In this document: one piece after another, positions 14,631 to 22,274 of the stretch | How the letters are laid out: each line of letters begins with the position of its first letter | Numbering within the stretch: position 1 is the first letter of the stretch | Assembly: GCA_910579295.1 (NCBI GenBank) | Contig: CAJTTC010000019.1 | Location: 1-33,682 of the forward strand | Length of the DNA: 33,682 bases | Origin: an uncultured Christensenella sp. | Lineage (GTDB): Bacteria > Bacillota_A > Clostridia > Christensenellales > Borkfalkiaceae | Reading direction: 5' to 3' | Made by a program: the position numbers and the translations under genes | Notes under the pieces: generated by a model | What the model was told of the DNA's origin: nothing | Database searches by the model: none | The model's input: the letters and a program-made list of their open reading frames with translations, nothing else

Positions 14631-15712
14631 TTTCTGTCCCTCCTTCTCAGCGCCCAGCACAACAGGGGTATGATATACGCGAAAAGCAGAGCGGGAATCC
14701 AGAGCCATCTGCCGATAGCGTTACGCAACAGAAGATATCTGTTGTTAAAAATAAAAGTAAGAGCAATCAACACGGCGTTTATGCACAGCGAATAGATTAT
14801 GCGCAAGTCGCGGTTGAAAGTCAAGCACATACAGTGCACGCTCATCTGTATATTCAACACGATTGCAAAAAGCACAACGATATCGAACGCGTATACGAAG
14901 AACAAGTCGACCCTGCCGACAAACCCGATTACGGGGAAAAATACCGAAATATTGCTTATTGCAAAGGAACGCGTAGGAGTGAGCGCGCCGTACAGCGAAT
15001 AGAACGTAGCCATTACGGCAATGACTACAAGTCCACCCACAACGTACGACACGGTCAGCTTCGCCGCGTCGCCTTTCTTATATTTGAAGTGCCCCATAAA
15101 CATAAGCAGAAACGCGCTCTCGGAAAAGCGGAACATTGACGCGAGGGTGTAGCCCGCTACGCTTTTAATCGGTTGGCGCATTACGGGCAACAGGTTGGAA
15201 AAGTCAGCCTCTCCCACCGACATTATGAGGAAGCCCGCCGCCGTCACTGCGAATATCGGCAGACACAGATCGGCGCACCTGCCGACGTTTGTAAACGACT
15301 TTACGCCCGCATAGACCGAAAATATGAAGAACGGCAGAAAGATGACGAGCTTAGGCATAGTGTCGTAAAACGCATCGTTCACAAGCCATTGCTGTTCGAC
15401 CGTCGGTATTATCGCCGTGACAATGAAATACAGTGCGAAAAAGGCGTAAACAATTCTCGCCGTAACCTTGCCGAAGGTGTTTTCGAGCAAGCCGAAAAAG
15501 GTTTTATCCGTACGCGAGCACAGATAGGAAACCGACCAGATAACGACCGTTTGCAGAATAAGATTGAAGAGCGCGGAAAAAATGAGCGCGTTGCCCACCT
15601 CGAACGCGGCGTTTGTGGGATACAAAAGGAGCTTCGAGGCTGCGTTGTAAGCCGTAAGGATAAAGCAAATTTGCCTTACCGAAATTTTGTTACCGGAAGA
15701 AATATCAGTCAT
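14627..15712 (-). CDS. gerAB: GerAB-family germinant receptor permease subunit
   Basis: An integral membrane protein of 361 residues with about ten helices, belonging to the amino-acid/polyamine transporter-like germination family (spore permease). It is thought to form the germinant-binding subunit. The N-terminal segment KISVRQICFILTAYNAASKLLLYP corresponds to the first helix pair of the family. The MRQPIKSVAGYTLASMFRFSESAFLLMF region is the mid-protein segment usually well conserved. The start ATG at 15712 overlaps the gerAA stop by 4 nt (ATGA), and its own stop overlaps the gerAC start, giving tight translational coupling and matched stoichiometry of the three receptor parts. Size is standard. 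Confidence 0.92.
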   Translation of the reverse strand: MTDISSGNKISVRQICFILTAYNAASKLLLYPTNAAFEVGNALIFSALFNLILQTVVIWSVSYLCSRTDKTFFGLLENTFGKVTARIVYAFFALYFIVTAIIPTVEQQWLVNDAFYDTMPKLVIFLPFFIFSVYAGVKSFTNVGRCADLCLPIFAVTAAGFLIMSVGEADFSNLLPVMRQPIKSVAGYTLASMFRFSESAFLLMFMGHFKYKKGDAAKLTVSYVVGGLVVIAVMATFYSLYGALTPTRSFAISNISVFFPVIGFVGRVDLFFVYAFDIVVLFAIVLNIQMSVHCMCLTFNRDLRIIYSLCINAVLIALTFIFNNRYLLLRNAIGRWLWIPALLFAYIIPLLCWALRRRDRK

Positions 15713-17142
15713 TTTTTTGTAGTCAACCTCACTTTATCCTTAGTCCGCAATACTTTGGGACGTTTGCCGAGAGTATATAAGTCGGATTTATAGAGCGCGT
15801 CGCGCATATCCCGACCGATAAGCGGCGCATAGGGCGAGAGCAGCGGCACGCCGTAATCCTGTTCGGTTACGAGATAGCACATTATAAAGGCTATCGCCAG
15901 CACTATGCCGAACGTTCCCAACGAGCCCGCCACTATCAGAAATATCAGTCTTAGCGTAGTCGAAGTTTCGACAAGGTCGGGCACGGTGTACAGACATATT
16001 GCCGAAAAGGCTATTATGATTACCGCGGGGGTAGAGATAATACCCGCCTTTACCGCAGTGTCGCCGAGTACCAACGCGCCGACAACCGAGAGAGCAAGCC
16101 CGACGTACTTCGGCATTCGTATAGACGCCTCGTTCAATACCTCCAACACGAACAGCGTCAGAAATATTTCCACGCTCGGCGACAGAGGTATGCCCGCAAC
16201 CGAGCTTGCAATTTTTAACAGCAACAGTTCGGGTATGAGCTGAATTTTAAACAGTTGGGCGCTCACGTACACCGCGGGCAGAATAATACCTATCAGAACG
16301 GCGGCAAAGCGTATAATGCGCAGTATGGTTGCGCGATAGCTGACAGAATAGTAGTCCTCCGCCGCCTGAAAGTCCTCGACGAGCATATACGGAACGGTGA
16401 GGGCTATCGGTGAGCCGTCGGAAATTATGCCCACTCTGCCCTCGCTTATTTTGGCGCAGAAAATATCGGGCTTTTCGCAGGTCGCATTGCGCTTGAACAG
16501 CGAGCTCGGGCGCTCGGAAATAAACCCCGCGACGTACGACGAATCGGGAACAATATCGATCTCGTTCTGCTTTATTTCCTTTTCGACGCGTTCGGGCAAC
16601 CCCTTTGGGCACACTCCGTCGATATAGCAAATGGCGACGGCGGTTTGGCTCTGCTTGCCCACGCTCAGCGTTTTGACCTTTAACTTATCGCTTTTGAGCC
16701 GTTTACGCACCAAGCCCAGATTGATTTTTATATCCTCCGTAAACCCCTCTCTCGGACCCTTTACCGAAATTTGGGTCGGAGGTTCGGCAACCGACCTTCC
16801 GGGGGGCTTTTTTACGCCTATTATATAGAAGTCCTTTTCGCCGTCGATATACAGCACGGCGTTGCCGTCGGATACGTTTTTGATTGCGTCCGCCGTGTTT
16901 TTACCGTCCTTCACGTCGGGCGAAGCCAGAAGCCGCCTGACCTCCTCGGCGGTAGCTTCCATAGGGGTAGCGCGCAGGGGCTTTATCACAAGCTCGCCTA
17001 TCATATTTTTATCGACTATGCCGTCGGCGTAAATACAGGCGAATTTCTTGCCCGACTGCGCGTCAAACTCGAAGACCAATATGTCCTCGGAGGTGAGCTT
17101 CCCCTTGACCTCTTCTATCCTCTCTTTTATCGAATAATTCAT
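15709..17142 (-). CDS. gerAA: GerA-family spore germination protein (GerAA-type)
   Basis: First gene of the germinant receptor operon. The 477-residue protein has a soluble N-terminal domain (about 1-260) with the family hallmark EPPTQISVKGPREGFTEDI near 120-138 followed by NLGLVRKRL. A membrane half (about 275-430) has five or so helices, and a cytoplasmic tail with SPYAPLIGRDMRDALYK closes the protein. Together with GerAB and GerAC it forms the inner-membrane receptor that senses small-molecule germinants. The start ATG at 17142 lacks a strong ribosome site. The intergenic region to the divergent padR is 91 bp; sporulation sigma-factor (SigG) control is expected for this family, but no convincing SigG box was identified. 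Confidence 0.95.
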   Translation of the reverse strand: MNYSIKERIEEVKGKLTSEDILVFEFDAQSGKKFACIYADGIVDKNMIGELVIKPLRATPMEATAEEVRRLLASPDVKDGKNTADAIKNVSDGNAVLYIDGEKDFYIIGVKKPPGRSVAEPPTQISVKGPREGFTEDIKINLGLVRKRLKSDKLKVKTLSVGKQSQTAVAICYIDGVCPKGLPERVEKEIKQNEIDIVPDSSYVAGFISERPSSLFKRNATCEKPDIFCAKISEGRVGIISDGSPIALTVPYMLVEDFQAAEDYYSVSYRATILRIIRFAAVLIGIILPAVYVSAQLFKIQLIPELLLLKIASSVAGIPLSPSVEIFLTLFVLEVLNEASIRMPKYVGLALSVVGALVLGDTAVKAGIISTPAVIIIAFSAICLYTVPDLVETSTTLRLIFLIVAGSLGTFGIVLAIAFIMCYLVTEQDYGVPLLSPYAPLIGRDMRDALYKSDLYTLGKRPKVLRTKDKVRLTTKK

Positions 17143-17179
17143 AGTGAAAATATTTTTTGCAATTTTTTTATAAAAATAC

Positions 17180-17210
17180 TTGACACGGCATACTATGTAT
17201 TGTATAGTAT
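17180..17210 (+). promoter_or_regulatory. padR promoter overlapped by a PadR-type operator
   Basis: -35 TTGACA (17180-17185), a 17-nt spacer and -10 TATAGT (17203-17208). A dyad ATACTAT (17190-17196) / ATAGTAT (17204-17210) with a 7-nt centre covers the spacer and -10 box. The ATACT...AGTAT ends match the known PadR-family operator pattern, so autorepression is the simplest model. Confidence 0.75.
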
Positions 17211-17233
17211 TAGACGAAGCGAGGTATTAAACG

Positions 17234-17545
17234 GTGGACGCACAGATTAAAAAGGGAGTGCTTGACGCTTGCGTGCTGTATGCGCTCAGCAACGGCGAGA
17301 GCTACGGATATAAAATAATAAGCGATTTGCAGAACGTAATAATAATTTCGGAAAGCACCCTTTATCCCATTTTAAAGAGATTGGAGGCGTGCGGCGCGGT
17401 TACTACGCGAACGGAGGAATACAGCGGCAGACTGCGGCGATACTACACGATAACCGTAGTCGGGCGGCAAAAGCTGAATGAAAGCAAGAGGGATTTTGAG
17501 GCGATTAACGCAATATATCTCAAAATTTTCGGTGAAAAAAAATGA
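17234..17545 (+). CDS. PadR-family transcriptional regulator
   Basis: A 103-residue winged-helix protein of the short PadR type (PadR-s2). The N-terminal helix MDAQIKKGVLDACVLYALSN is typical, followed by GYKIISDL, the recognition region ESTLYPILKRLEACGAV and the wing with GRLRRYYTIT. Start is GTG at 17234 with GCGAGG about 9 nt upstream. The gene overlaps the DUF1700 gene by 4 nt (ATGA). PadR regulators very often sit with DUF1700 and DUF4097 genes and repress the operon until an envelope stress or antibiotic signal appears; that function is inferred here from context and the dyad in the promoter. Confidence 0.95.
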   Translation: MDAQIKKGVLDACVLYALSNGESYGYKIISDLQNVIIISESTLYPILKRLEACGAVTTRTEEYSGRLRRYYTITVVGRQKLNESKRDFEAINAIYLKIFGEKK

Positions 17546-18261
17546 CCTATATTAAATGGAAAGACGAAGTCGAAGGCTATCTTATTTCTCTCCCCGCAGA
17601 GGAGAAGCAGAGAATTTTTTCATACTTTTCCGAAATGTACGCCGACAAGCGCGACGCAGGAAAGAGCGAGGCGCAGATTATCGAGGAGTTCGGCGCTCCG
17701 TACGACGTAGCCAAGCGCATTTTGGAGGGCAGTAAGGAGGGTGCGCCCGCAGGCGGGGACAACAGCTCCGCTCCCTCTGGCAACGTCAGCGGCGGCAACA
17801 ACTACAATTACAACTACTATAACTATAATTACGGCGGCGCGCCGCAACCGCCTCACACAGGGCAAACGGTTGAAAAGACGACGGGTGAGCGAACGGAAAG
17901 CGCGCAAACGCCGGGCGGGGGCGCTATGCCTAACGGCGTGCCTTTGGATTACATAGAGCCGAAGCCGCGGGAAAGGGACGCGGGGCGCACGGTTGCGGGC
18001 GTTATACTCGGAATACTGCTCACAATACTTTCGATATCGTTAATCGGCGTATGCATTGCGGGCATAGCCGAGGGCGCGGCGACCGTGGGAATGGCAATCG
18101 GCGTTTTGGTTTCGGGCAAGAGCACGGCGGCGATGTCCGTTTTAAACGTCGGCTACGGGCTTATAAACTTCGGCTTTGCGTTAGTCTTACTCGTTCCTTT
18201 CCAACTGCTGTTAAAAAAGCTTTGGAACAAATTAAAAAATTTTATGAAAGGAGCTTGCTGA
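17542..18261 (+). CDS. DUF1700 (HAAS-domain) membrane protein
   Basis: The 239 residues begin with a HAAS/DUF1700 domain (about 1-62: YLISLPAEEKQRIFSYFSEMY, then an EAQIIEEFGAP motif), a small helical domain seen fused to sensors and partners of PadR regulators. A low-complexity linker follows, with an unusual Asn/Tyr run (NNYNYNYYNYNYGG, about 90-103) and a Gly/Pro/Thr-rich stretch to about 135. Two membrane helices (about 150-175 and 185-225) and a basic C-terminus finish the protein. It overlaps padR and precedes the DUF4097 gene by 1 nt, so the three make one operon. It probably anchors or senses at the membrane; the exact role is unknown. Confidence 0.88.
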   Translation: MTYIKWKDEVEGYLISLPAEEKQRIFSYFSEMYADKRDAGKSEAQIIEEFGAPYDVAKRILEGSKEGAPAGGDNSSAPSGNVSGGNNYNYNYYNYNYGGAPQPPHTGQTVEKTTGERTESAQTPGGGAMPNGVPLDYIEPKPRERDAGRTVAGVILGILLTILSISLIGVCIAGIAEGAATVGMAIGVLVSGKSTAAMSVLNVGYGLINFGFALVLLVPFQLLLKKLWNKLKNFMKGAC

Positions 18262-18262
18262 T

Positions 18263-19054
18263 ATGAAAGCGTGGAAAATAATTTTACCTATCGGCATAAC
18301 CGTGTTGGTTATCGGCATAGTAGTATTCATTATAGGGCTGTCTATGAACGGCTGGGATCTGACCGTCGAATACACTATGAACACATACGTCTCGCAGGAA
18401 GAAAACACGTCACTCGACCTCGGGCTGTCGGCGGGCGAGATGAACGTTGAGTTTTATGACGGCGACGCAATCGAAGTCAACTACCCCGACTCCCCTCAGT
18501 TCGGCTACACCGTCAGCGAGAGCAAGGGCACGCTGAGCGTAACGCCAAAGACCAACTTCTTTTTATGGTTCGGTTGGCGGCACGTGCCCGCAGTCACCGT
18601 AAAGATACCGCGCGGAAAGGTCGTCGATCTCGAATTGGATATGTCGGCGGGCACGGCAACAATTGCCGACGGAGAGTTTGGGGACTTTAAGACAGGTATG
18701 TCGGCGGGTTGGCTGAAAATAGGCGAAATAGAGTGCAAAAAATACTCATCCGAAAACTCGGCGGGCAACCTCGAAGTAGGCGCGTTGAAATGCGTTTCGT
18801 CGTCCTTCGATATGTCGGCGGGAGCTATAACCGTCAACAAGCTGACAAGTGACTATATCACTGTTGACCTGTCGGCAGGCTCGGCGTACTTTACCGTCGC
18901 GGGCAGCGTAAACGAATACCGTACAACCGTTAATAAGTCGGCGGGTAGTTGCAATCTGCCCGACAATCCCCCTCCTCCCGGCAGTTCGTACAGCGGTAAA
19001 TTGATCGACGTTGACCTCTCTGCGGGTAGCGTCCACTTCAACTTTACCGATTGA
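18263..19054 (+). CDS. DUF4097-family beta-helical surface protein
   Basis: A 263-residue protein with an N-terminal membrane anchor (about 5-28) and an extracytoplasmic domain of the DUF4097 (putative adhesin) type. Eight SAG tripeptides mark the repeat: positions 56, 128, 147, 166, 185, 204, 226 and 253. The five between 128 and 204 are spaced exactly 19 residues, so each likely marks one rung of a right-handed beta-solenoid. ATG at 18263 has AAAGGAG upstream. It is the last gene of the padR operon and its stop codon lies inside the -35 box of the next promoter. The function in envelope stress response is inferred from context. Confidence 0.9.
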   Translation: MKAWKIILPIGITVLVIGIVVFIIGLSMNGWDLTVEYTMNTYVSQEENTSLDLGLSAGEMNVEFYDGDAIEVNYPDSPQFGYTVSESKGTLSVTPKTNFFLWFGWRHVPAVTVKIPRGKVVDLELDMSAGTATIADGEFGDFKTGMSAGWLKIGEIECKKYSSENSAGNLEVGALKCVSSSFDMSAGAITVNKLTSDYITVDLSAGSAYFTVAGSVNEYRTTVNKSAGSCNLPDNPPPPGSSYSGKLIDVDLSAGSVHFNFTD

Positions 19055-19079
19055 CAAGCCGATATAAAAATGATAAAAT
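19051..19079 (+). promoter_or_regulatory. Sigma-A-type promoter of the glycosylase gene
   Basis: Consensus -35 TTGACA (19051-19056), a 17-nt spacer and -10 TAAAAT (19074-19079). The -35 box includes the TGA stop of the upstream gene (19052-19054). Expected start is about 19086, inside the loop of the terminator that follows. Confidence 0.75.
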
Positions 19080-19107
19080 ACACCTTTGAAAGAAGGTGTA
19101 TTTTTTT
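19076..19107 (+). terminator. Intrinsic terminator of the padR operon, overlapping the next ribosome site
   Basis: A perfect 11-bp stem (AAATACACCTT, 19076-19086, with AAGGTGTATTT, 19093-19103), a 6-nt loop and seven T residues ending at 19107, directly before the ATG at 19108. Its 3' arm contains the AAGGTG ribosome site of the glycosylase gene. Confidence 0.85.
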
Positions 19108-19932
19108 ATGCAAAAGATAGATTTCGACAGTCAGTACTTTAACCCGAAAGACGTTCTGGAATGCGGACAGGTTTTCCGCTTCGAGCCGTACGGCAAGGGA
19201 TATAAGGCGTTTACGACGGATAAGGCGTGCTATGTATATACCGACGGAAGCCGCACGGTTATCGAGAGCGATTACCCCGATTATTTTTACCGTTATTTCG
19301 ATTTGGGGCGGGAATATGCCGCGGTTATCGAAGAAATAAAGAAATTCAACGTGCCCGTAATAACCCGTTCGTGCGAGCTTGGAAAGGGGCTCAGACTGCT
19401 CAACCAAAACGCCGAGGAAACCATATTCTCCTTTATCCTTTCGCAGAACAACAACATACCGCGAATTAAAGGCATTATTCGCAGGATATGCGAAACGGTC
19501 GGTGAAAAACGTCAATTTATGGGCGAAGATTACTACACTTTCCCTACCGCCGCACGGCTTGCCGAGCGCGACGCGGCGTTTTATAAGGCGTTGGGCGCGG
19601 GCTACCGCGACCAATTTATCGTTCAGACCGCAAAGAGAATTGCCGCCGAGGGCATAGACGAGCTGTATACGCTTAACTCCGCAGACTTAAAGACCCGCCT
19701 TTTAAGCTATCACGGAATAGGTCCTAAGGTTGCCGACTGCGTGTGCCTTTTCGGCTTCGGCAAGGCGGCGAGCTTCCCCGTGGACACGTGGATAGAAAAA
19801 ATTTACCGCGAGGATTTCGGCGGCACGTTAAAGGACAGAAACAAGATTAACGCCTACTTTACCTCGCTGTTCGGCGAATATTCGGGCTACGTTCAGCAGT
19901 ATTTATTTTATTGTAAACGGCAAAACTTATAA
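19108..19932 (+). CDS. 8-oxoguanine DNA glycosylase (OGG1-like, HhH-GPD)
   Basis: A bifunctional-type base-excision repair glycosylase of 274 residues. The N-terminal domain begins with FNPKDVLECGQVFRF, as in OGG1/AlkA proteins. The helix-hairpin-helix HGIGPKVADC (202-211) carries the catalytic lysine Lys207, and PVDTW carries Asp226; their 19-residue spacing equals that of human OGG1 (Lys249, Asp268). ILSQNNNIPRIKGIIRRIC is the family's mid-domain motif. Start ATG at 19108 is preferred over an upstream in-frame GTG at 19096, which lies inside the ribosome site. The transcript from its own promoter starts within the terminator loop. The next gene begins 1 nt after the stop. Confidence 0.92.
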   Translation: MQKIDFDSQYFNPKDVLECGQVFRFEPYGKGYKAFTTDKACYVYTDGSRTVIESDYPDYFYRYFDLGREYAAVIEEIKKFNVPVITRSCELGKGLRLLNQNAEETIFSFILSQNNNIPRIKGIIRRICETVGEKRQFMGEDYYTFPTAARLAERDAAFYKALGAGYRDQFIVQTAKRIAAEGIDELYTLNSADLKTRLLSYHGIGPKVADCVCLFGFGKAASFPVDTWIEKIYREDFGGTLKDRNKINAYFTSLFGEYSGYVQQYLFYCKRQNL

Positions 19933-19933
19933 T

Positions 19934-20608
19934 ATGCCCGATTATTTTTCACACAAAATATGCGCACAGAAGATACTCGAAAGCTGTTCGAGAGAGGTTA
20001 AAAACAAGATAAGCGATCACACTCTGTACCTATTGGGGGCGCAGGGCGGCGACGTGTTTTTTGCGTATAAGCTGAATTTCAGCCAAGCCAACCTTGGCAG
20101 AAGAATGCACCGTCTGAACGCCGAAGAGCTGTTCAACACCTTAAAGGACGGCAATCTGAGCTATGCGGCGGGATTTGCCACCCACTACGCTCTGGACTGC
20201 ACACTGCACCCCGCCATATACGCGTTTGAAAACAGCTCGAAATCGCCCTTGGCGCACGTGCGTTTCGAGAACGATTTGGGGCTGTATATAAGCCGCAAAT
20301 TTGCAATTCCCCGCAACATATTGCCCCGCGAACGCATTTTAAGTCAAACCTTTTGCCTTTACGACTGCATAAGCAAGATAGAGCCGCGCATAACCGTAAC
20401 GGGCGTTGAACGATGCTTAAAACGACACTTCGCCTATACCCGCACTCTGCTTAAAAACAAGAAGCAGGAGTTCACCTTCAACTACGATTACCGTTCGCTC
20501 TCGGGCGCAGTGGACGACGCGCTCTCGTTGGGCGTAGATTGCGTCAGGGCGATAACCGAGGGCAACGTCTCGGGCGAATTATTCTCCAAATCGTTCCTCG
20601 AAAAATAG
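19934..20608 (+). CDS. Zinc-dependent phospholipase C-family protein
   Basis: The 224 residues match the family's N-terminal half: MPDYFSHKICAQKIL, with the first metal-binding His7, then LYLLGAQGGDVFFAY with an aspartate, RRMHRLN, and FATHYALDCTLHP, which together supply the His/Asp set of the zinc site. Such short cytoplasmic proteins are common in Clostridia and have no proven substrate; true phospholipase activity is not established for them, and no signal peptide is present. It is in operon with the glycosylase (1-nt gap). Its last 121 nt overlap the convergent spoIVFB gene on the other strand. Confidence 0.85.
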   Translation: MPDYFSHKICAQKILESCSREVKNKISDHTLYLLGAQGGDVFFAYKLNFSQANLGRRMHRLNAEELFNTLKDGNLSYAAGFATHYALDCTLHPAIYAFENSSKSPLAHVRFENDLGLYISRKFAIPRNILPRERILSQTFCLYDCISKIEPRITVTGVERCLKRHFAYTRTLLKNKKQEFTFNYDYRSLSGAVDDALSLGVDCVRAITEGNVSGELFSKSFLEK

Positions 20609-21423
20609 CCCTCCTCTTTACCGTCGTCGAAAACCCTGTCGTAAAAGGAGTGCCCGGTCGCCTGCGCGTACAACTCGTCCTGCGTAATTTCGTCGGCAAC
20701 CCCGCCGTCGTACAGCTGTAAGACAAGGTAGCGCTTGTCGTCCAGCTTTTTAAACGCCTCGCGATAGGTGATATTGCCGTCGCACAGGACGTACTTAACC
20801 TCTATGCCCCTTTTGAGTTTGCCAGCCGACGAGAAGTTGACGAGCTGAGCCGAGGGGGGCTTTTCTATTGCCGAGCAAACGAGAAAGAGCGCGAATATAA
20901 GTAGCGTTGGGTTGTATCCGGAGAGGAAAAAGGCGACGGTGAGCAACGCGGCGCACAGCGCGGCAATCACTCTTAAAGCTATCGCAGAAACGCGTTTTGA
21001 AAAGAGCTTTGTAAGCACGCAACCCGCCACTCTGCCGCCGTCGAGAGGATACGCAGGCAGCAGGTTCACCGCAAGCATAGCGAGATTGGCGTACAACACG
21101 GTGTCGGTATAGGCGTACGTTTCGGGGAAGAACCACCACAGCCCCGCAAGCGCGACGCACACGGCGGCGTTTACGGCAGGTCCCGCAAGCGCAAGCTTAA
21201 CTTCATCGCCCGCGCGTATGCCCTCCACGTCGCACATAGCCGCCGCACCGTAGGGCATAATCTTTATTTTTTCGCATTTAAAGCCCATTCTTGCGGCGCA
21301 GAAAATATGACCGCACTCGTGCATGAGCGCGGTCACAAGGCATATGAGCGCAGTCGGCAAGCCGCCGAAGAGCGCACAAAAAATCATTACCGCAAAGAAG
21401 AGCGGGTGAATACTCAGCTTCAC
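20488..21423 (-). CDS. spoIVFB: M50-family intramembrane metalloprotease, SpoIVFB-like
   Basis: A site-2-protease-type enzyme likely processing pro-sigma-K in the mother cell. The 311-residue protein has the zinc motif HECGH in ALMHECGHIFCA (about 34-45), and NLLPAYPLDGG supplies the third ligand and gate residues. About six membrane helices are followed by a C-terminal CBS-like domain (VKYVLCDGNITYREAFKKL onward). The start is taken as GTG at 21423, overlapping the spoIVFA stop (GTGA) and leaving the family-like start VKLSIHPLFF; an in-frame TTG at 21462 is less likely. The last 40 residues are polar and encoded antisense to the phospholipase-like gene. The nearby rsmA/spoIVFA order supports co-transcription. 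Confidence 0.87.
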   Translation of the reverse strand: MKLSIHPLFFAVMIFCALFGGLPTALICLVTALMHECGHIFCAARMGFKCEKIKIMPYGAAAMCDVEGIRAGDEVKLALAGPAVNAAVCVALAGLWWFFPETYAYTDTVLYANLAMLAVNLLPAYPLDGGRVAGCVLTKLFSKRVSAIALRVIAALCAALLTVAFFLSGYNPTLLIFALFLVCSAIEKPPSAQLVNFSSAGKLKRGIEVKYVLCDGNITYREAFKKLDDKRYLVLQLYDGGVADEITQDELYAQATGHSFYDRVFDDGKEEGYFSRNDLENNSPETLPSVIALTQSTPNESASSTAPESER

Positions 21424-22154
21424 GAATTCCAGACGGGCACTGCGCCTGAGAGCGTATAGCAATTGAGAAGCGTATCGCCGTCATACATACTCACGCGCAC
21501 CTCTTTTTCGCCGTTGGAATAGGCGAACGGCAGGTTGGATTTAACGTTATCGCCCACCTTTGCATATACTGTATCAAGACCGGTTATCACGCTCGAAAAC
21601 TTGCTTGTGTGCGCGATTTTAACCGTATACGCACCCTCTGTCTGACTGACGGAGGCAATCTCGCCGTCGCAAACGGGATAGACCGTAGCTTTTTCGGTGA
21701 AGTGGATTACGCCGTCGTCGGTCACGGCAATTTCCGCGTCGGAGAGCTCGCTCACAACCGAGGTAAGCGTGATTTCGTTGTACGCCGCCTCCTTTTCCTT
21801 TACAGCCGTAAGACTGCCCATAAAAGTATTTATGGCGGTATTGGGAACAAACACGTTAGTCAAAAATATGCCCGCCGCTATAAGACACGCCGCAGCCGCT
21901 TCCGCTATTAAAATTTTGCCTGCAACGCCCTTGCTCTTCTTGGGCTGTTCGGGGGGAGCTGTCAAATCCTCCGTCGCCACATAGCCGTTGCCTACGTAAT
22001 CGGGCTCGCCGAGGCGGTCGTTGACGCTCTCTACAACTCTGTCCTTCAAGTCGTCCGCGGGCTTGGGCTTGCGGGAAAACAAACTTCTCTTTTTAACAAC
22101 GTTTACCGTGCTGACGGGTATTTCCAGCATCTGCGCATATTCCAACTCATTCAT
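21420..22154 (-). CDS. spoIVFA: SpoIVFA-like membrane protein with degenerate M23 domain
   Basis: The 244-residue protein has a cytoplasmic-like N-terminus (about 1-78), one membrane helix (about 80-102, ILIAEAAAACLIAAGIFL) and a C-terminal LytM/M23-like beta domain. The Y-P-V-C-D-G-E-I and V-Y-A-K-V-G-D-N-V segments resemble the strand pattern of M23 peptidases, but the HxxxD and HxH zinc residues are absent, as in SpoIVFA. In Bacillus SpoIVFA holds SpoIVFB in a complex with BofA until the forespore signal cleaves it. The ATG at 22154 is chosen for its AAAGGAG ribosome site 8 nt upstream. The stop overlaps the spoIVFB start, giving matched synthesis of the pair. Confidence 0.75.
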   Translation of the reverse strand: MNELEYAQMLEIPVSTVNVVKKRSLFSRKPKPADDLKDRVVESVNDRLGEPDYVGNGYVATEDLTAPPEQPKKSKGVAGKILIAEAAAACLIAAGIFLTNVFVPNTAINTFMGSLTAVKEKEAAYNEITLTSVVSELSDAEIAVTDDGVIHFTEKATVYPVCDGEIASVSQTEGAYTVKIAHTSKFSSVITGLDTVYAKVGDNVKSNLPFAYSNGEKEVRVSMYDGDTLLNCYTLSGAVPVWNS

Positions 22155-22274
22155 AAAACGTACTCCTTTAATTTGACCGAATTTTTTTCGGGTAAGCCCT
22201 CTAACCGCCACCCTATCTTAAATATACGTCACGGACAAGCTTTTAAGAACAAAAAAATTAAAGGAGCTTGAAAT

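Noticed and set aside
17143..17200. SigG promoter for gerAA
   Set aside because: No pair of boxes with acceptable spacing and consensus was found on the minus strand.
18853..19614. Long minus-strand open frame across the DUF4097 and glycosylase genes
   Set aside because: It runs through a terminator and promoter and is antisense to two well supported genes.
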